From the IMG/VR virus record IMGVR_UViG_3300007708_000027, positions 1-23,072 of that record: 23,072 bases of DNA; one strand, given 5' to 3'. The DNA comes from a virus. The translations under genes and the position numbers were made by a program. Below, piece by piece: positions 5,666-11,955 of this stretch (within the stretch, counting starts at the first letter, position 1; every line of letters begins with the position of its first letter). The notes beneath the pieces were generated by a model, which was not told the DNA's origin, did not search any database, and saw only the letters and a program-made list of their open reading frames with translations.

Positions 5666-6203
5666 TCTTTTTCTCCCATAGCATATCCACTATATTATTT
5701 AAGTCTACCACACTGTAATCATTATCAATTATGTAGTCAAAGTTGTAGTTATCTAGATCTAATTCAGAAGAATGGTTAGTTACTGGGCCTACGCCATTCC
5801 TATTTATTCTCCAGACTTGCCCACCAATTGATTTTATTGCGTCTGCTTCATTTTTAAACCTTACATCACTTATAACTGCATTGTCTTCTTTAATACTATT
5901 CAAGGCAAGGTCAACCCAAAAGTTAATACCAAACATATCTCTTCCAACTTCTGTCCCAAATACTTGTAGGAGCCTGCGTATTTCTGGAGTATTTTCTTTA
6001 GCAACATCTAGACCACAGGTATCTACTAAATCTTTATATCTAAAATTACCTATACTGTCTGAATGAACTATGGGATTAAGCTTGTACATTGCTTCTTTCA
6101 TTGGTGCAGCAAAGGAGTACCGCGTAAACATGTGTTGCTCTACCAACCTGTCTGCAGCTGTATCTTTACCAGATCTAGCATATCCAGATAGACCAATTAT
6201 CAT
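5658..6203 (-). CDS. Deoxynucleoside monophosphate kinase (T4 gp1-like)
   Basis: This 181-residue P-loop kinase would phosphorylate dNMPs to dNDPs with ATP, feeding phage DNA synthesis. The Walker A variant GYARSGKDT spans 7-15, with the KDT ending that is typical of this group. RRLLQVFGTEVGRDMFGINFWV (76-97) and ISDVRFKNEAD (111-121) are the recognisable substrate/lid signatures. It overlaps the phosphatase gene upstream by 4 bp (ATGA), which pairs two nucleotide/nucleic-acid enzymes. Length is normal for phage members. Specificity for particular bases cannot be read from the sequence. Confidence 0.85.
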   Translation of the reverse strand: MIIGLSGYARSGKDTAADRLVEQHMFTRYSFAAPMKEAMYKLNPIVHSDSIGNFRYKDLVDTCGLDVAKENTPEIRRLLQVFGTEVGRDMFGINFWVDLALNSIKEDNAVISDVRFKNEADAIKSIGGQVWRINRNGVGPVTNHSSELDLDNYNFDYIIDNDYSVVDLNNIVDMLWEKKNV

Positions 6204-6670
6204 CTTTTAACCCCGTCCCATGTTCCTATTTTAGTAGTTGTAATCCCATTTTCTTCCCAAAGTCTAATAATGCTTGGATTGTCATCTACCGCATGCTTTA
6301 CATCCCAATACACTTCGATGTGCTCAAGAATATCTTTTTTGACTTCATAGTCTTCTCTATGATCATCATCTTGTCTCATAAATAAGGCATCATGTGGGAC
6401 ATCGTTATTCTTTAGCCATCTAGAAGTTAGAGCCCTATACTTTTCTTTTCTAGCAGTAACTATAATAATATCTAAATCATTACATACCTGCCAGACCATA
6501 TCAACTACATCTTTATGTGGATCACAGCTTATAGAAGCCTTATGAAAAGCATCATAATTTTTCTTAAATGATTCGCTAGACCTATCTTGATTTAGTATGT
6601 GGTGAAGTATTGGATCCACATCAACTAAGGTCCCATCTACGTCAAATATCCAGGCTGGCCTTTTTATCAC
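6200..6670 (-). CDS. HAD phosphatase, polynucleotide 3'-phosphatase type
   Basis: This 156-residue HAD-fold phosphatase matches the phosphatase half of T4 PseT (polynucleotide kinase/3'-phosphatase). Motif I FDVDGTL has D10 as nucleophile and D12 as acid, motif II is VTAR (71-74), a Lys pair lies at 111-112, and motif III is DDNPSI (129-134). The kinase P-loop domain is absent, so it could remove 3'-phosphates from DNA or RNA ends but not add 5'-phosphates. The start is GTG, overlapping the ahpD stop by 4 bp (GTGA). It may serve nucleic-acid repair; another small phosphate substrate cannot be excluded. Confidence 0.8.
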   Translation of the reverse strand: MIKRPAWIFDVDGTLVDVDPILHHILNQDRSSESFKKNYDAFHKASISCDPHKDVVDMVWQVCNDLDIIIVTARKEKYRALTSRWLKNNDVPHDALFMRQDDDHREDYEVKKDILEHIEVYWDVKHAVDDNPSIIRLWEENGITTTKIGTWDGVKR

Positions 6671-7179
6671 GCTGAGAGTATCTTTGCTAATGCATTAATT
6701 GTTGCTGCAATTCTTCCTATGTCACGTAGTTGTTCTACCGTGTATCCTTCTTGCTTTAATGTTTCATAATGTGCTTTAACACAAAAATGACATTTACCAA
6801 CAATAGACGATGCTAATGAATAAGCTTCAAACTTACCTTTGGTTGTGCCACCGTGAGAAGTAATAGCATTCATTCTTAGCTGAGCTGGTAGCCCCTTTAA
6901 GTTTACGTCATCAGCCATTTCAATAAATGGATACCAAACGTTATTCTGTGCCATGATAGCACCAGCAGTAAGGGCAGCATTTTTTTCAACTTCATCATTT
7001 GCATTAGCAGTAATAAAGGCAAGCAGCTTGCCATTGCCTGTTGCAAATGCTGCTGCTATTGAAATATACGTAGCATGCTCTACATCAATAGATGATCTAT
7101 TGATTACAGCATCAAGATTTAATTTGATGTCTTTAGCATATTCTGGAAGAGAATCCTTAAGCTGGTCTACCCATGTCAT
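6667..7179 (-). CDS. ahpD: Alkyl hydroperoxidase AhpD
   Basis: This 170-residue protein of the carboxymuconolactone decarboxylase fold acts as disulfide reductase partner of AhpC in actinobacteria, passing electrons from lipoamide. The proton-relay and redox residues E118, C130, C133 and H137 (GKCHFCVKAH) are at the same positions as in the mycobacterial enzyme, as I recall that numbering. It is therefore full length and should be active. The ATG overlaps the ahpC stop (TAATG), so the two are coupled exactly as in cellular ahpCD operons. Its presence inside a phage-like gene string is unusual and suggests acquisition from the host. Confidence 0.93.
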   Translation of the reverse strand: MTWVDQLKDSLPEYAKDIKLNLDAVINRSSIDVEHATYISIAAAFATGNGKLLAFITANANDEVEKNAALTAGAIMAQNNVWYPFIEMADDVNLKGLPAQLRMNAITSHGGTTKGKFEAYSLASSIVGKCHFCVKAHYETLKQEGYTVEQLRDIGRIAATINALAKILSA

Positions 7180-7715
7180 TATAGAGTTTCTCCACCTAAA
7201 GATCTGTTACATGCACATAGCTCACCAGTTTGTAATGCATCTAGTACACGAAGAGTTTCGTCTGGGTTTCTACCTACATCTAAATTGTTTACAGTTACAT
7301 GCTGAATTGTATTTTCTGGATCAATAATAAATGTTGCACGATATGTAACTCCAGATGGGTGATGTACACCAAGATCGTTAGCAAGCTGATGACCAGTGTC
7401 TGCAAATGACCATGAATTAGTTTTCTTTAGATCTTCATGTGCGTTACGCCATGCAATCTTACAAAATTCATTATCAACCGAACCAGTCATAAGAATGGCA
7501 TCTCTATCATTAAAATCATTTACTAATGCATCATATGCAACAATTTCTGTTGGGCATACAAATGTAAAATCCTTTGGATAAAAAGCAATAATCTTCCACT
7601 TTCCAGGGAAAGAGTCTTGATTTAATACTTCAAAAGAGCTATCTTCATAGCTTAGGGCTCCTGGCTTTACACCAGTAACTGCAAACGTTCCTAACTTATC
7701 TCCTACTGTTTTCAT
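7179..7715 (-). CDS. ahpC: Alkyl hydroperoxide reductase AhpC (2-Cys peroxiredoxin)
   Basis: This 178-residue peroxiredoxin reduces H2O2, organic peroxides and peroxynitrite. The peroxidatic C54 lies in FTFVCPTE with the preceding T51. The C-terminal GELCACNR supplies C167 and C169, the three-Cys arrangement characteristic of actinobacterial AhpC, whose reductant is AhpD. A strong ribosome site (AGGAG, 5 nt) precedes the ATG. The gene starts 31 nt after tRNA-Lys with no terminator between, so it is probably read from the tRNA promoter at 7904-7932. With ahpD, the peroxidase at 4075 and thioredoxin at 14176 it forms a peroxide-defence set. Confidence 0.95.
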   Translation of the reverse strand: MKTVGDKLGTFAVTGVKPGALSYEDSSFEVLNQDSFPGKWKIIAFYPKDFTFVCPTEIVAYDALVNDFNDRDAILMTGSVDNEFCKIAWRNAHEDLKKTNSWSFADTGHQLANDLGVHHPSGVTYRATFIIDPENTIQHVTVNNLDVGRNPDETLRVLDALQTGELCACNRSLGGETL

Positions 7716-7745
7716 TTTTCTCCTATATAGTTTATCTTACACGTG

Positions 7746-7818
7746 TGTCCCCAGATGGGCTCGAACCATCGACCCGCAGATTAAAAGTCTGCTGCTCTAC
7801 CAGCTGAGCTATAGGAAC
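7746..7818 (-). tRNA. tRNA-Lys (anticodon TTT)
   Basis: The acceptor stem GTTCCTA pairs with TGGGGAC with wobble pairs. The D arm contains GCTCAG-GGTAGAGC, the anticodon arm GCAGA-CTTTTAA-TCTGC gives anticodon TTT, and the T arm has GGTTCGAGCCC. CCA is not encoded. It follows tRNA-Asn by a single nucleotide. Confidence 0.93.
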
Positions 7819-7819
7819 G

Positions 7820-7892
7820 CTGTCCCACCTGGCCTCGATCCAGGGACATTCGAATTAACAGTTCGACGCTCTACCAACTGAGCTATGGGACA
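7820..7892 (-). tRNA. tRNA-Asn (anticodon GTT)
   Basis: A perfect 7-bp acceptor stem (TGTCCCA/TGGGACA), D arm GCTCAGTTGGTAGAGC, anticodon arm TCGAA-CTGTTAA-TTCGA (anticodon GTT) and a 5-bp T stem CCTGG/CCAGG are all present. CCA is not encoded. A promoter lies just upstream (7904-7932). Confidence 0.94.
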
Positions 7893-7903
7893 CTACAAAC
7901 TCA

Positions 7904-7932
7904 ATTATAGTATTTTACATAAAAATAGTCAA
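7904..7932 (-). promoter_or_regulatory. Promoter of tRNA-Asn/tRNA-Lys and probably ahpCD
   Basis: -35 TTGACT (7927-7932), 17-bp spacer and -10 TATAAT (7904-7909), placed so that transcription starts a few nucleotides before the 5' end of tRNA-Asn. No terminator separates the tRNAs from ahpC. Confidence 0.85.
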
Positions 7933-7938
7933 TAGATA

Positions 7939-8592
7939 TTAACCTATTGGCTTATAATTAATTAAGTTTAAAACACGATCAGAATCAAAGCCTTCAAAAG
8001 CTCTTGTCTCATCTGAAGTTGCCCAAAAAATTATTGCATATTTATTGCCAGATGTAATTTTTTTGCCCCCGTGCCATAAATCGGCTGGGAACAAAGACAG
8101 TTCTCTTGCTTTGGGCTTAAAGCAAAGCCCTCCCATAGAGTCTTCATACAATGGGAAAAATGATTCAGGAGTAAACTCTTCTAGGAATGTTGCTTCTCCC
8201 CCCTCATAATTATCATTTAGGTATAAAACCCCACTATAAGATAAAGAAGAAAATTCTCCATGAACATCCTGGTGTACTCTTAGCTGTATATCTTCGCTAA
8301 GCTTTGTTAATGAAAACCCATAAAAATATTGAGGATCTTCTGAAGGCAGTAGCTCTTCCTGTGCTTTCATAAATTTATCTGAATATTTTAAACAAATTTC
8401 TTCTATTTCTTTAAACATTGTGGCTGGCTTTTCATCTGGGAAAACTGCTCTGACTGCTAAGCCTTTGTTAAATGCAACTCCAATTCTATGTCTAAACATA
8501 GATGTGTCTGAATAATTTTTATCTATCCAGTCTATAAAAAAATCAGCATCTTCTTTGCTTATAAAATCTTCAACTACCTTTAATTTATCCAT
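7939..8592 (-). CDS. 2OG-Fe(II) oxygenase, prolyl-4-hydroxylase type (4 of 5)
   Basis: The 217-residue dioxygenase has H107 and D109 (RVHQDV), H174 (LWHGGKKI) and K184 ten residues later. Lysine rather than arginine as the 2OG-carboxylate ligand is as in classical prolyl 4-hydroxylases; the other four proteins here use Arg. YLNDNYEGGEATF (124-136) precedes an insertion of about 20 residues before the KPKARELSLFP strand. The N-terminus (VVEDFISKEDADFFIDWI) closely parallels the start of the second domain of the neighbouring double oxygenase, so the two are probably duplicates. It overlaps that gene by 8 bp and is the last gene of the operon before the tRNA promoter. Confidence 0.9.
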   Translation of the reverse strand: MDKLKVVEDFISKEDADFFIDWIDKNYSDTSMFRHRIGVAFNKGLAVRAVFPDEKPATMFKEIEEICLKYSDKFMKAQEELLPSEDPQYFYGFSLTKLSEDIQLRVHQDVHGEFSSLSYSGVLYLNDNYEGGEATFLEEFTPESFFPLYEDSMGGLCFKPKARELSLFPADLWHGGKKITSGNKYAIIFWATSDETRAFEGFDSDRVLNLINYKPIG

Positions 8593-9733
8593 TGTTTATT
8601 CCTCTTTCTTTTATATTTGTTGCCCATATAGGCATTGCTATTCTTGTACCATTTATAATCTCTGTTATTTCATGCAACTTTGTGGATTCAAAAATAACAA
8701 TACTAAGCTTTTCTGGGTCTATTGTTATATCTAAATCTAAAAACTTCAAGAACCCTCCATCAAAATCATTATTTAAATATATAACTCCGCTTCTAAATAA
8801 ATGTTCTGCGTCAATATGATTATCTACGTGTGCTGGCAGCCTAGTACCCTCTCCAAGCATGGTTAACCACTGTGCTGTTAAGAACAGATCTTTATCCTTA
8901 AACAGATTGATACACTCTAATAAAAACTTGTCAGAATACTTTGTTAATAAATCTATTATCTCTGTATGATTAGCAAAAGAATGGATTTCTGGCACATGGG
9001 ATTCATACCTAAATCTATTATTTATCTTAGCCTTTTCTGGGGTATAAAATTTTTCATCATTTAAATAGTTTTTTTGTATGTAATCTATTAGTATATCGGC
9101 ATCTTCCTGTGTAATAAAATCTTTTATGACATAAACCTTTAAATCTTTTTCTTTATCGCCAATTATCTTTGTTTCACATTCTGGCATAATGTCTATTAAT
9201 ATATGAACTCTATCATATTCGCTATTGTTGTCTACACTATGAAGCTTAAGGTTATTTATTTCATAACACTTACCTTCCTCCATATGTATTTCTTCACCGC
9301 CTACAGTGTAAGATACCTTATCATTTGTTATTAATGGTATGTGAAATCTTCTTACTGAAGATAAATAATCTCCACTATCCTTATGCACAAAAACTTTGCT
9401 GTTAGCATTTAGTTTTATTAAAAGTATCCTGGCAGATTGGCCCACCATCCTGTCCTCTAATTCTTTTACAATTGGATATACAAGATCATACATATCTTTA
9501 TCTAAAGTTTCTTTTGAAAATGAAGTTCCTTTTTCCCAATACAGGGAGGAGTTTTGAATAATATATGTATTTGTATTTACGTGTGGATTAGGCCTGCCTT
9601 CGTACACAGTACTTTGTCTAGACGTATCTATCTCCCACTCTTGAGAAAATTTTTCAACCCTGGTTTTTATATCTTCTATATTAAAAGATTTAAAATAAGA
9701 AAAATTAAAATCACGCTCAACTTTATTTTTCAT
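8585..9733 (-). CDS. Two-domain dioxygenase: Asp/Asn beta-hydroxylase fused to prolyl-4-hydroxylase type (5 of 5)
   Basis: This 382-residue protein contains two separate 2OG-Fe(II) domains. The N-terminal one (about 100-182) reads like the aspartyl/asparaginyl beta-hydroxylase family: H117 and D119 (FVHKDSGD), RRFHIPLITN (128-137), then H165 with R175. The C-terminal one (about 198-375) is prolyl-hydroxylase-like: H302 and D304 (PAHVDN), YLNNDFDGGFLKF (319-331), H354 and R364. Both keep every ligand, so two sequential or alternative oxidations are possible. It sits between a sulfotransferase (11-bp overlap) and a single-domain oxygenase (8-bp overlap), suggesting a three-enzyme modification pathway. 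Substrate unknown. Confidence 0.85.
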   Translation of the reverse strand: MKNKVERDFNFSYFKSFNIEDIKTRVEKFSQEWEIDTSRQSTVYEGRPNPHVNTNTYIIQNSSLYWEKGTSFSKETLDKDMYDLVYPIVKELEDRMVGQSARILLIKLNANSKVFVHKDSGDYLSSVRRFHIPLITNDKVSYTVGGEEIHMEEGKCYEINNLKLHSVDNNSEYDRVHILIDIMPECETKIIGDKEKDLKVYVIKDFITQEDADILIDYIQKNYLNDEKFYTPEKAKINNRFRYESHVPEIHSFANHTEIIDLLTKYSDKFLLECINLFKDKDLFLTAQWLTMLGEGTRLPAHVDNHIDAEHLFRSGVIYLNNDFDGGFLKFLDLDITIDPEKLSIVIFESTKLHEITEIINGTRIAMPIWATNIKERGINNG

Positions 9734-10538
9734 TTATTTCTCTTTCTCTTACCATAGAATAAACCTTGTAGTCTATTTCATTATTTTCTAGTATCTTTTC
9801 TTTATCATTATCTGTCAACATTTCAACAAGATCTTTTGTAGTATATATTTTGCCCTTATACAGTGTGCTCGATGAGTTGGAAATCTTTTTTGAGTTTAAA
9901 CTTATGTCAATACCGTGATTATCTTTAAACCATTTGGATATAGCAACATAATGTGAGCCTATATCGTCTACTGTATTTACAATACTAAATGACTCTATTC
10001 TGTTTTTTGCATTTTCAAAAGACGTCTTATCATTTTTAATAAACCAGTTGAATGCATTTCCTAGCTCAAAATTATGCTTCTTATATATATCATCTAAATT
10101 TTTTTCAAACTCTACAACATTTTGAAATACTACTTCATCTGTTGGATTGCATATATGTCTAGACTGGTAGTTGTTATGATCAAAAAATCCCTCATCTTTA
10201 AACAAGTAGTACTTGAGCTTATCAAAATAGTTGTCTATTGATCGGTATCTTGGTGTATCAAGATCATTTCTTCCATGTATAAAATTAAAATAAGATACTC
10301 TAGCCTCTATTGGGTTTCTTACTAAGCAAGAAACAGATATTCCTGGAAACTTTTCTATTGGGTAAGTGCCAAGGTGTCCAGCTATGTATACTTCGTTAGA
10401 TATAGGATAGTCATTAGGATATTGTGTGGTAGTATAACTTGAAATATTATTTTTATTAAGCTCTGATTTTAATTCAGAAGACAATCCTTTACCAGCCGTT
10501 TTGGGCACGTGCAAAAAATAAAGTCTATTGCTATTCAC
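9723..10538 (-). CDS. Sulfotransferase-like protein
   Basis: This PAPS-dependent sulfotransferase-like protein would move a sulfuryl group to a hydroxyl or amine of a sugar or other acceptor. The 5'-phosphosulfate loop is FLHVPKTAGKGL (K13 with the GTG start), and the 3'-phosphate motif LVRNPIEARVSYF has R74 and S82 separated by eight residues, as in the family. The start is taken as GTG at 10538. It forms a GTGA overlap with the upstream stop and has AGGA 6 nt before it; an ATG 8 codons further upstream lacks a ribosome site. Downstream it overlaps the double oxygenase gene by 11 bp. The acceptor is unknown. Confidence 0.8.
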   Translation of the reverse strand: MNSNRLYFLHVPKTAGKGLSSELKSELNKNNISSYTTTQYPNDYPISNEVYIAGHLGTYPIEKFPGISVSCLVRNPIEARVSYFNFIHGRNDLDTPRYRSIDNYFDKLKYYLFKDEGFFDHNNYQSRHICNPTDEVVFQNVVEFEKNLDDIYKKHNFELGNAFNWFIKNDKTSFENAKNRIESFSIVNTVDDIGSHYVAISKWFKDNHGIDISLNSKKISNSSSTLYKGKIYTTKDLVEMLTDNDKEKILENNEIDYKVYSMVREREINEK

Positions 10539-10756
10539 TCTTTGTCCTTTAGTCTCATCCACTTACCATACTTATTAGGATCTTTGCTTCCTATGTATTC
10601 CTGCCCAGTCTCTAAATCAATTAGTAGCCATTTGCCAGGAGCTTTTGTATGAACGGTTAGATCTACAGCTTTATCATACTCTGGAACTTGTGTACCTTGA
10701 TACATTTTAGGCAAAAATGTGTACGCATTGTCTAAAAGCTTTCTAAATTTTTCCAT
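10535..10756 (-). CDS. Hypothetical protein (73 aa)
   Basis: This 73-residue protein has a C-terminal half (KAPGKWLLIDLETGQEYIGS, then YGKWMRL) that looks like a small beta-hairpin domain and recurs, as I recall, in phage hypothetical proteins. A GGAG lies close (2 nt) to the ATG. It overlaps the sulfotransferase gene by the GTGA junction, so it starts the sulfotransferase-oxygenase-oxygenase run. No function can be assigned. Confidence 0.6.
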   Translation of the reverse strand: MEKFRKLLDNAYTFLPKMYQGTQVPEYDKAVDLTVHTKAPGKWLLIDLETGQEYIGSKDPNKYGKWMRLKDKE

Positions 10757-10776
10757 AACTCCAGGCCTTATTAAAA

Positions 10777-10866
10777 TTAAATAACCGATAAATCTAATAT
10801 TTTGTCTACTGCATCATCAATTGTAGGTGCATGCTCTTTAGAGCATGCACCACAACTTCTGCACAT
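10777..10866 (-). CDS. Cys-rich micro-protein (29 aa)
   Basis: This 29-residue product begins MCRSCGACSKEHAP, giving three Cys and a His in a tight N-terminal knot, followed by a short acidic helix. Its ATG overlaps the stop of the upstream gene (TAATG), the same junction type used repeatedly in this block. A perfect 11-bp hairpin (10826-10851) lies within the codons for GACSKEHAP. Metal or redox binding is plausible; no family recognised. Confidence 0.55.
   Translation of the reverse strand: MCRSCGACSKEHAPTIDDAVDKILDLSVI
10826..10851 (-). repeat. Perfect 11-bp stem-loop inside a coding region
   Basis: GGTGCATGCTC (10826-10836) and GAGCATGCACC (10841-10851) are perfect inverted repeats around a 4-nt loop. 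The hairpin is GC-richer than its surroundings and lies within the 29-residue gene, without a following U-tract. It could block ribosomes, define an RNase site or stabilise the mRNA of the upstream micro-genes. The structure is seen; the role is inferred. Confidence 0.6.
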
Positions 10867-11066
10867 TATATTTTTTTTCTACCAGTTTTTTTAGGAGGTC
10901 TTGGAGATGTACTTATCTCACGTCGAATTCCATGCTTATTGGTATCTATCTTTAATCCTTGTCGTGGAGCCTTACGTGTTGCTTCACGGCTTGTAACGGC
11001 ACCTGCAGCTGCACCATTTGGTGGTGGAGTTGTTCCTGTGCCATCTTCTTTTTGAAAATTACTCAT
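10866..11066 (-). CDS. Basic, disordered small protein (66 aa)
   Basis: The 66-residue product is rich in Gly, Pro, Ala, Arg and Lys (TGTTPPPNGAAAGA early, RPPKKTGRKKI at the end) and is probably disordered. The C-terminus could bind nucleic acid. Its ATG overlaps the stop of the 34-residue gene by ATGA and its stop overlaps the next ATG by TAATG. The opposite-strand frame across this stretch is rejected because this frame fits the chain of couplings. Confidence 0.6.
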   Translation of the reverse strand: MSNFQKEDGTGTTPPPNGAAAGAVTSREATRKAPRQGLKIDTNKHGIRREISTSPRPPKKTGRKKI

Positions 11067-11167
11067 TGTGTTAAACCTGAGTCACCGTCTCTTGAAGCAT
11101 CTGTGATTGTAACTGGGGTTACGCCCTTAGCGCTTCCTACTGTTTCGCATCCGCATTCGTAACACAT
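11063..11167 (-). CDS. Cys-rich micro-protein (34 aa)
   Basis: This 34-residue product starts MCYECGCETVGSAKG, with Cys at 2, 5 and 7, then a short Thr/Asp-rich tail. Tiny proteins with an MC-x2-CGC start are, to my recollection, common in actinobacteriophage genomes without known function. The start overlaps the upstream stop (TAATG) and the stop overlaps the downstream start (ATGA). A metal cluster or structural zinc site is possible. Confidence 0.6.
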   Translation of the reverse strand: MCYECGCETVGSAKGVTPVTITDASRDGDSGLTQ

Positions 11168-11346
11168 TAGTTGCAGTTCTCACAATTCTTTACTGCACAA
11201 GGGGCTTCGCCTCTTGTGTCTCTAGTGCATGCTGAACCAGAATTAACTGGCGCTGCTGGCACTACAGCCTCTACAGGCTTAACTGCTTCTGCTACTGCTG
11301 CTTCCATTGTCGGTGCAACTACTTCTTCTTTATCAAAGAGGCCCAT
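11167..11346 (-). CDS. Ala-rich protein with Cys-rich tail (59 aa)
   Basis: This 59-residue protein has three parts: a start MGLFDKEE, an Ala/Val/Pro-rich middle (about 9-37), and a tail with Cys at 40, 50, 55 and 58 (CAVKNCENCN). The arrangement suggests a flexible spacer carrying a small metal- or disulfide-stabilised knot. It begins 2 nt after the stop of the 53-residue gene and ends in a TAATG overlap with the 34-residue gene. Unrecognised family. Confidence 0.6.
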   Translation of the reverse strand: MGLFDKEEVVAPTMEAAVAEAVKPVEAVVPAAPVNSGSACTRDTRGEAPCAVKNCENCN

Positions 11347-11348
11347 TA

Positions 11349-11510
11349 TTACTTACCGTTGTTTCCTACTCCAGCGCCATCTTGTGTAGACTTGTCTGTT
11401 GCTGGAAAAGCTGCTGCTGGTGCCTGTCCTGTTGGGTTTAGATCCAAGTTATTTGAGCCTGATTGCTCGCCTGTCTCGTTAAATCCTGTTAAATTCAATC
11501 CATCTGACAT
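11349..11510 (-). CDS. Disordered small protein, first of micro-gene operon (53 aa)
   Basis: The 53-residue product is rich in Gly, Asn, Ser and Pro (begins MSDGLNLTGFNETGEQSGSN) and probably disordered. An AGGAG ribosome site lies 6 nt before the ATG, and an extended -10 (TGC-TATAAT, 11568-11573) about 58 nt upstream would give a 5' leader with a stable hairpin. It is the first gene of the block of five micro-genes. No cysteine, membrane segment or family. Confidence 0.6.
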   Translation of the reverse strand: MSDGLNLTGFNETGEQSGSNNLDLNPTGQAPAAAFPATDKSTQDGAGVGNNGK

Positions 11511-11536
11511 TTTATTTCTCCTATAGGTTTTTAATT

Positions 11537-11560
11537 TAGACGGGTCTAGAATGCCGTCTA
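11537..11560 (-). promoter_or_regulatory. 5'-leader hairpin of the micro-gene operon
   Basis: TAGACGG (11537-11543) and CCGTCTA (11554-11560) form a perfect 7-bp stem with a 10-nt loop. It lies between the promoter (TATAAT 11568-11573) and the ribosome site of the 53-residue gene. It is too short to call a riboswitch and is probably a stabilising or regulatory hairpin. Confidence 0.45.
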
Positions 11561-11567
11561 GTTAACT

Positions 11568-11576
11568 ATTATAGCA
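11568..11576 (-). promoter_or_regulatory. Extended -10 promoter of the micro-gene operon
   Basis: TGC-TATAAT reading leftward, with no good -35. In contrast to most promoters here it leaves a leader of roughly 50 nt, and the gene it serves has a strong Shine-Dalgarno site. Confidence 0.55.
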
Positions 11577-11593
11577 TTATCAACCAACAAAGG

Positions 11594-11737
11594 CTACTTA
11601 GATCCCTTTGCCCTTTGTCCCCTGTAGCCAGTTTTCTTTTTATTCATTGAACCAGGCTTCTTGTATCCAGCACCATTTGGCGTGGCAGCTATTCTTTGCT
11701 CTAAAGCTTTCTTAATTTTATCATTATGTTTTCCCAT
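11594..11737 (-). CDS. Very basic small protein (47 aa)
   Basis: This 47-residue protein is Lys/Arg-rich throughout (MGKHNDKIKKALEQRI, then GYKKPGSMNKKKTGYRGQRAKGSK), with a short N-terminal helix and a Gly-containing basic tail, as in small nucleic-acid-binding proteins. Its ATG overlaps the stop of the membrane-protein gene (TAATG). It is followed by the promoter of the micro-gene operon. Family not recognised. Confidence 0.6.
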   Translation of the reverse strand: MGKHNDKIKKALEQRIAATPNGAGYKKPGSMNKKKTGYRGQRAKGSK

Positions 11738-11955
11738 TATTTAACCCTGCTTCCATATTTAGCCCATACTCTTTCGTGCAAAAAGTATCCGAGCATCTCG
11801 CATGCTGTATAGATTATAGCAAATGTGCCAGCGTATTCCCAGTGGGCTTCGCCAGTAATTGCTTTTTCAAAAAAATATACCATTGTTCCAACAAAGCCAA
11901 TGTGTACTGCTGGCCAGGTAAAAGACTTATACATGCTTTTTTTATTAGATTCCAT
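11737..11955 (-). CDS. DUF2061-like membrane protein
   Basis: This 72-residue protein (ATG at 11955) has a short basic N-terminus, two hydrophobic helices and the ending GYFLHERVWAKYG. YKSFTW at the start and LHERVW at the end are hallmarks of the DUF2061 family of small inner-membrane proteins of unknown function. A TTG four codons upstream is a possible start, but GGGGA 5 nt before the ATG favours the ATG, which overlaps the monooxygenase gene by 11 bp. Confidence 0.7.
   Translation of the reverse strand: MESNKKSMYKSFTWPAVHIGFVGTMVYFFEKAITGEAHWEYAGTFAIIYTACEMLGYFLHERVWAKYGSRVK

Noticed and set aside
10831-11389. Plus-strand open frames over the micro-gene block
   Set aside because: They lack ribosome sites and conflict with the chain of TAATG/ATGA couplings and the Cys motifs on the minus strand.
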